From Streptosporangium brasiliense (GTDB lineage Bacteria > Actinomycetota > Actinomycetes > Streptosporangiales > Streptosporangiaceae): 64,000 nucleotides of DNA. The stretch covers positions 2,170,001-2,234,000 of the forward strand of contig NZ_JAUSRB010000002.1 of assembly GCF_030811595.1 (NCBI RefSeq). Direction: 5' to 3'. The notes under the pieces are model-generated. The model was given only the letters and a program-made list of their open reading frames with translations, did not search any database and was not told where the DNA came from. Both the position numbers and the translations under genes were made by a program. This document shows positions 62,390-64,000 of the stretch, in pieces; the stretch's first letter is position 1; each line of letters opens with the position of its first letter.

Positions 62390-63253
62390 TTACTTGAGGT
62401 AGTTCTGCAGCCCGTCGGCGAGGGAGAGCGCCATCTTCTGCCGGAACGCCGGGTTCTGGAACTTGGCCGCGTCACCCGAGTTCCGCATGTTGCCGCACTC
62501 GACGAAGATCTTGGGAACCGTGGAGAGGTTCAGGCCGCCGAGGTCGTTGCGGAAGCTCAGGGCCTTGCTGCCGATGTAGGTGGAGTAGGGCATGCCGGCG
62601 ACGGACTTGATGGAGTCGCGCACGTCGAGACCGAGCTCCCTGGAGGCGCCCACCACCGGGTCCACCGGACCGTTGATCTTCTTCGGGATGATCACGTGGA
62701 AGCCGTGGCCGGCCGGGGCCGCCCCGTCGGCGTGGACCGAGATCGCCGCGTCCGCCTTGGCCTTGTTACCGATCGCCGCCCGCTCGGTGATGCACGGGCC
62801 CACGCCGGAGTTGTTCGGGCGGGTCAGCTTCACCGTCGCGCCGCGCTCCCGGAGGATCTTGGCCAGGCGCTGGGAGACGTCCCAGGTGAAGGCGGCCTCG
62901 CTGTAGCCGTTGTTGGTGGCGGTGCCGGTGGTGTCGCAGGCCTTCCACTGGGTCAGGACGTTGACCTGCTTGTTGATCTTCGCGGGGAACTTGTAGTTGA
63001 GCCCGTTGTGGCCCGGGTCGACGACCACGACCTTGCCGCTCAGCGGCTTGGCCGGGGCCTTCCCACCCGCCGTGGTGACCGCGGCGGCCGGGGCCGCCTC
63101 GGTGGCCCGGGACACCGTCCGGGAGGTGGGCTCGCCGTTCCCCGCCGAGCCCGCGGTGGCGCCGCTGACGGTGCCGGCGGTGCCGCCGCAGGCGGCGGCG
63201 CTCAGGCCGCACAGGACAAGGGCCGCCGCGAATGCTTTGGTGGTCACGTTCAT
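62390..63253 (-). CDS. N-acetylmuramoyl-L-alanine amidase, lipoprotein (Amidase_3)
   Basis: This 287-residue protein has a lipoprotein signal (TKAFAAALVLCGLSAAAC, lipobox ending A-A-A-C), a low-complexity linker to about residue 70, then an Amidase_3 domain. The domain has the zinc ligands VVVDPGHNG, the Glu in GYSEAAF and SVHADG, and the catalytic Glu in IFVECGNMRN. It cleaves the amide between MurNAc and L-Ala at the cell wall. ATG 63253 has GAGGGGG immediately upstream, and a longer frame was rejected because it would bury the signal. Confidence 0.93.
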   Translation of the reverse strand: MNVTTKAFAAALVLCGLSAAACGGTAGTVSGATAGSAGNGEPTSRTVSRATEAAPAAAVTTAGGKAPAKPLSGKVVVVDPGHNGLNYKFPAKINKQVNVLTQWKACDTTGTATNNGYSEAAFTWDVSQRLAKILRERGATVKLTRPNNSGVGPCITERAAIGNKAKADAAISVHADGAAPAGHGFHVIIPKKINGPVDPVVGASRELGLDVRDSIKSVAGMPYSTYIGSKALSFRNDLGGLNLSTVPKIFVECGNMRNSGDAAKFQNPAFRQKMALSLADGLQNYLK

Positions 63254-63317
63254 CCCCCTCGAAGGAAACCCGTCAACCATCCAACTTACGCGGCCCGGCG
63301 CCGTGGCCCGGCCGCAG

Positions 63318-63566
63318 TCACCAGACGTGTTCGCCGGCCTCCTGCTTCTGCAGCAGCGAGGCGAGCTCCCTGGCGTCCTCGGCGTCCAGTCCCAGGACCA
63401 CGCGCGGACGCCCCCATGGATGGTCGATCGAATGGGCCACGTAACTCGCCACGGACTCGGCTCCGGCGTCGCCGTTCCGGCCTCGGGCGGCCCGCCAGTG
63501 CGCCCAGGCCCGCTCAAGCTCGGCCGCCGCGCGCTGAGCGCATGACACAAGTTCCGGATCACGCAT
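63318..63566 (-). CDS. Conserved small hypothetical protein
   Basis: This 82-residue soluble protein begins MRDPELVSCAQRAAAELERA and has SYVAHSIDHPWGRPRVVLGL and a helical end with ASLLQKQEA. The pattern is familiar from small hypothetical proteins of actinomycetes, but no function is known. ATG 63566 has GAGGGGG about 9 bases upstream. It reads leftward toward the amidase gene. Confidence 0.75.
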   Translation of the reverse strand: MRDPELVSCAQRAAAELERAWAHWRAARGRNGDAGAESVASYVAHSIDHPWGRPRVVLGLDAEDARELASLLQKQEAGEHVW

Positions 63567-63649
63567 TGTTACCCCCTCTCGTCACATCTGAGTCAACACC
63601 AGGGCTCCGCCGCCACTTCGATGCTTGACCTGAACTTGACGAGGTCCTA

Positions 63650-63691
63650 GGGCCCGCCTGGGCGTGCTGCAACGCTCCAGGCGGGCCCTTT
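63650..63691 (-). terminator. Terminator hairpin after the LacI-type gene
   Basis: GGGCCCGCCTGG (63650-63661) pairs with CCAGGCGGGCCC (63677-63688). The loop contains a further GCGT/ACGC pairing. It lies beyond the stop of the leftward LacI-type gene, for which it would be the terminator. It is followed by TTT only on the plus strand, so it may also act rightward. Confidence 0.75.
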
Positions 63692-64000
63692 ACCCCTGGA
63701 CGGGGCCCGTGCTGCGCCGTACGACGAGCCGGGGGGTGACCTGGCGCAGGCGCGAGGTCTTGCCCGGGTCGCCGATCCGGTCACTGAGCAGCGTCGCCGC
63801 CGAGCGGCCCATGGCGCGGCGGGGCTGGTCGACGGTGGTCAGCGAGATCGGCTGGGCCGCCGCGAGCTGGATGTTGTCGTAGCCGACCACGGAGAGGTCC
63901 TCGGGCACCCGCAGGCCCAGCTCGGCCGCGGCGGAGAGCACGCCCATGGCGACGGCGTCGTTGGCGGCGAAGATCGCGGTGGGCCGGGGGTCGCGGGTGA
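63690..64000 (-). CDS. LacI-family transcriptional regulator, C-terminal fragment
   Basis: The last 100 or so residues of a LacI/GalR-type regulator are visible: PTAIFAANDAVAMGVLSAAA, LRVPEDLSVVGYDNIQLA, ISLTTVDQPRRAMGRSAATL and VTPRLVVRRST. These match the C-lobe of the periplasmic-binding-like effector domain. The DNA-binding N-terminus lies outside the window, so the 5' end is cut off. The effector, probably a sugar, and the target genes are unknown. Confidence 0.9.
   Translation of the reverse strand, partial: TRDPRPTAIFAANDAVAMGVLSAAAELGLRVPEDLSVVGYDNIQLAAAQPISLTTVDQPRRAMGRSAATLLSDRIGDPGKTSRLRQVTPRLVVRRSTGPVQG

Overview
The window is very GC-rich DNA with G/C-ending codons, frequent GTG starts and many 4-base ATGA/GTGA gene overlaps. 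It encodes a SARP/AfsR-type regulator, a GAF-ANTAR protein, a Tat-exported PhoX-like protein, ECF sigma factor gene pairs and a large modular synthase cluster. This points to a filamentous actinomycete, most likely in or near the Streptosporangiales. The genus is an inference.

Layout. 1-2369: a tightly coupled four-gene operon (SDR tail, membrane protein, SGNH hydrolase, NAD(P)-binding protein). 2427-5066: an MMPL exporter divergent from a MarR regulator with twin palindromic operators between them. 5212-9884: a tandem repeat, an NmrA-like reductase, a small membrane protein, an amidohydrolase with a perfect terminator hairpin, and an AraC regulator with a VOC protein. 9946-13122: a serine hydrolase with a membrane tail and a PhoX-family protein. 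13611-15428: an AfsR-like regulator divergent from the cluster. 15643-41013: a 25-kb NRPS-PKS operon. 41931-49706: ECF sigma factor plus membrane protein, a lipoprotein pair, an O-methyltransferase, and a vWA protein coupled to a solute-binding protein. 49792-64000: housekeeping and stress genes (DUF2267, GH15, Usp, LepB, isochorismatase-like, two PAP2 proteins, GAF and GAF-ANTAR proteins, PyrD, CopZ, GH20, amidase, partial LacI).

The cluster is the most interesting part. All nine genes run rightward, nearly all translationally coupled, and end at a perfect 18-bp hairpin. Gene order is A-T-KS (acyltransferase missing), type II thioesterase, a LanB-like tRNA-dependent dehydratase domain (split by an apparent one-base frameshift), A-T-C-T, KS-AT-KR-DH-ACP (KR before DH), MbtH, C-A-T, C-A-T-TE-MFS, and an Fe(II)/2-oxoglutarate dioxygenase. 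Reading binding-pocket codes by eye gives Asn for the C-A-T protein (DLTKVGEVGK) and Ser for the last module (DVWHISLIDK). The terminal TE has Cys where Ser is usual, as in known strained-ring-forming TEs. A serine-derived beta-lactone or other strained terminus is therefore a testable idea, with the dioxygenase as a candidate Asn beta-hydroxylase and the fused MFS as exporter. The LanB-like block lies between exact 15-bp direct repeats exactly 2280 bp apart and has codon use unlike its neighbours, so it looks inserted.

Two regulatory sites outside the cluster match known systems: a near-consensus DasR element before the GH20 hexosaminidase and a CsoR-like palindrome before the copper chaperone. 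Domain calls, starts and codes were read by eye, with no database search.
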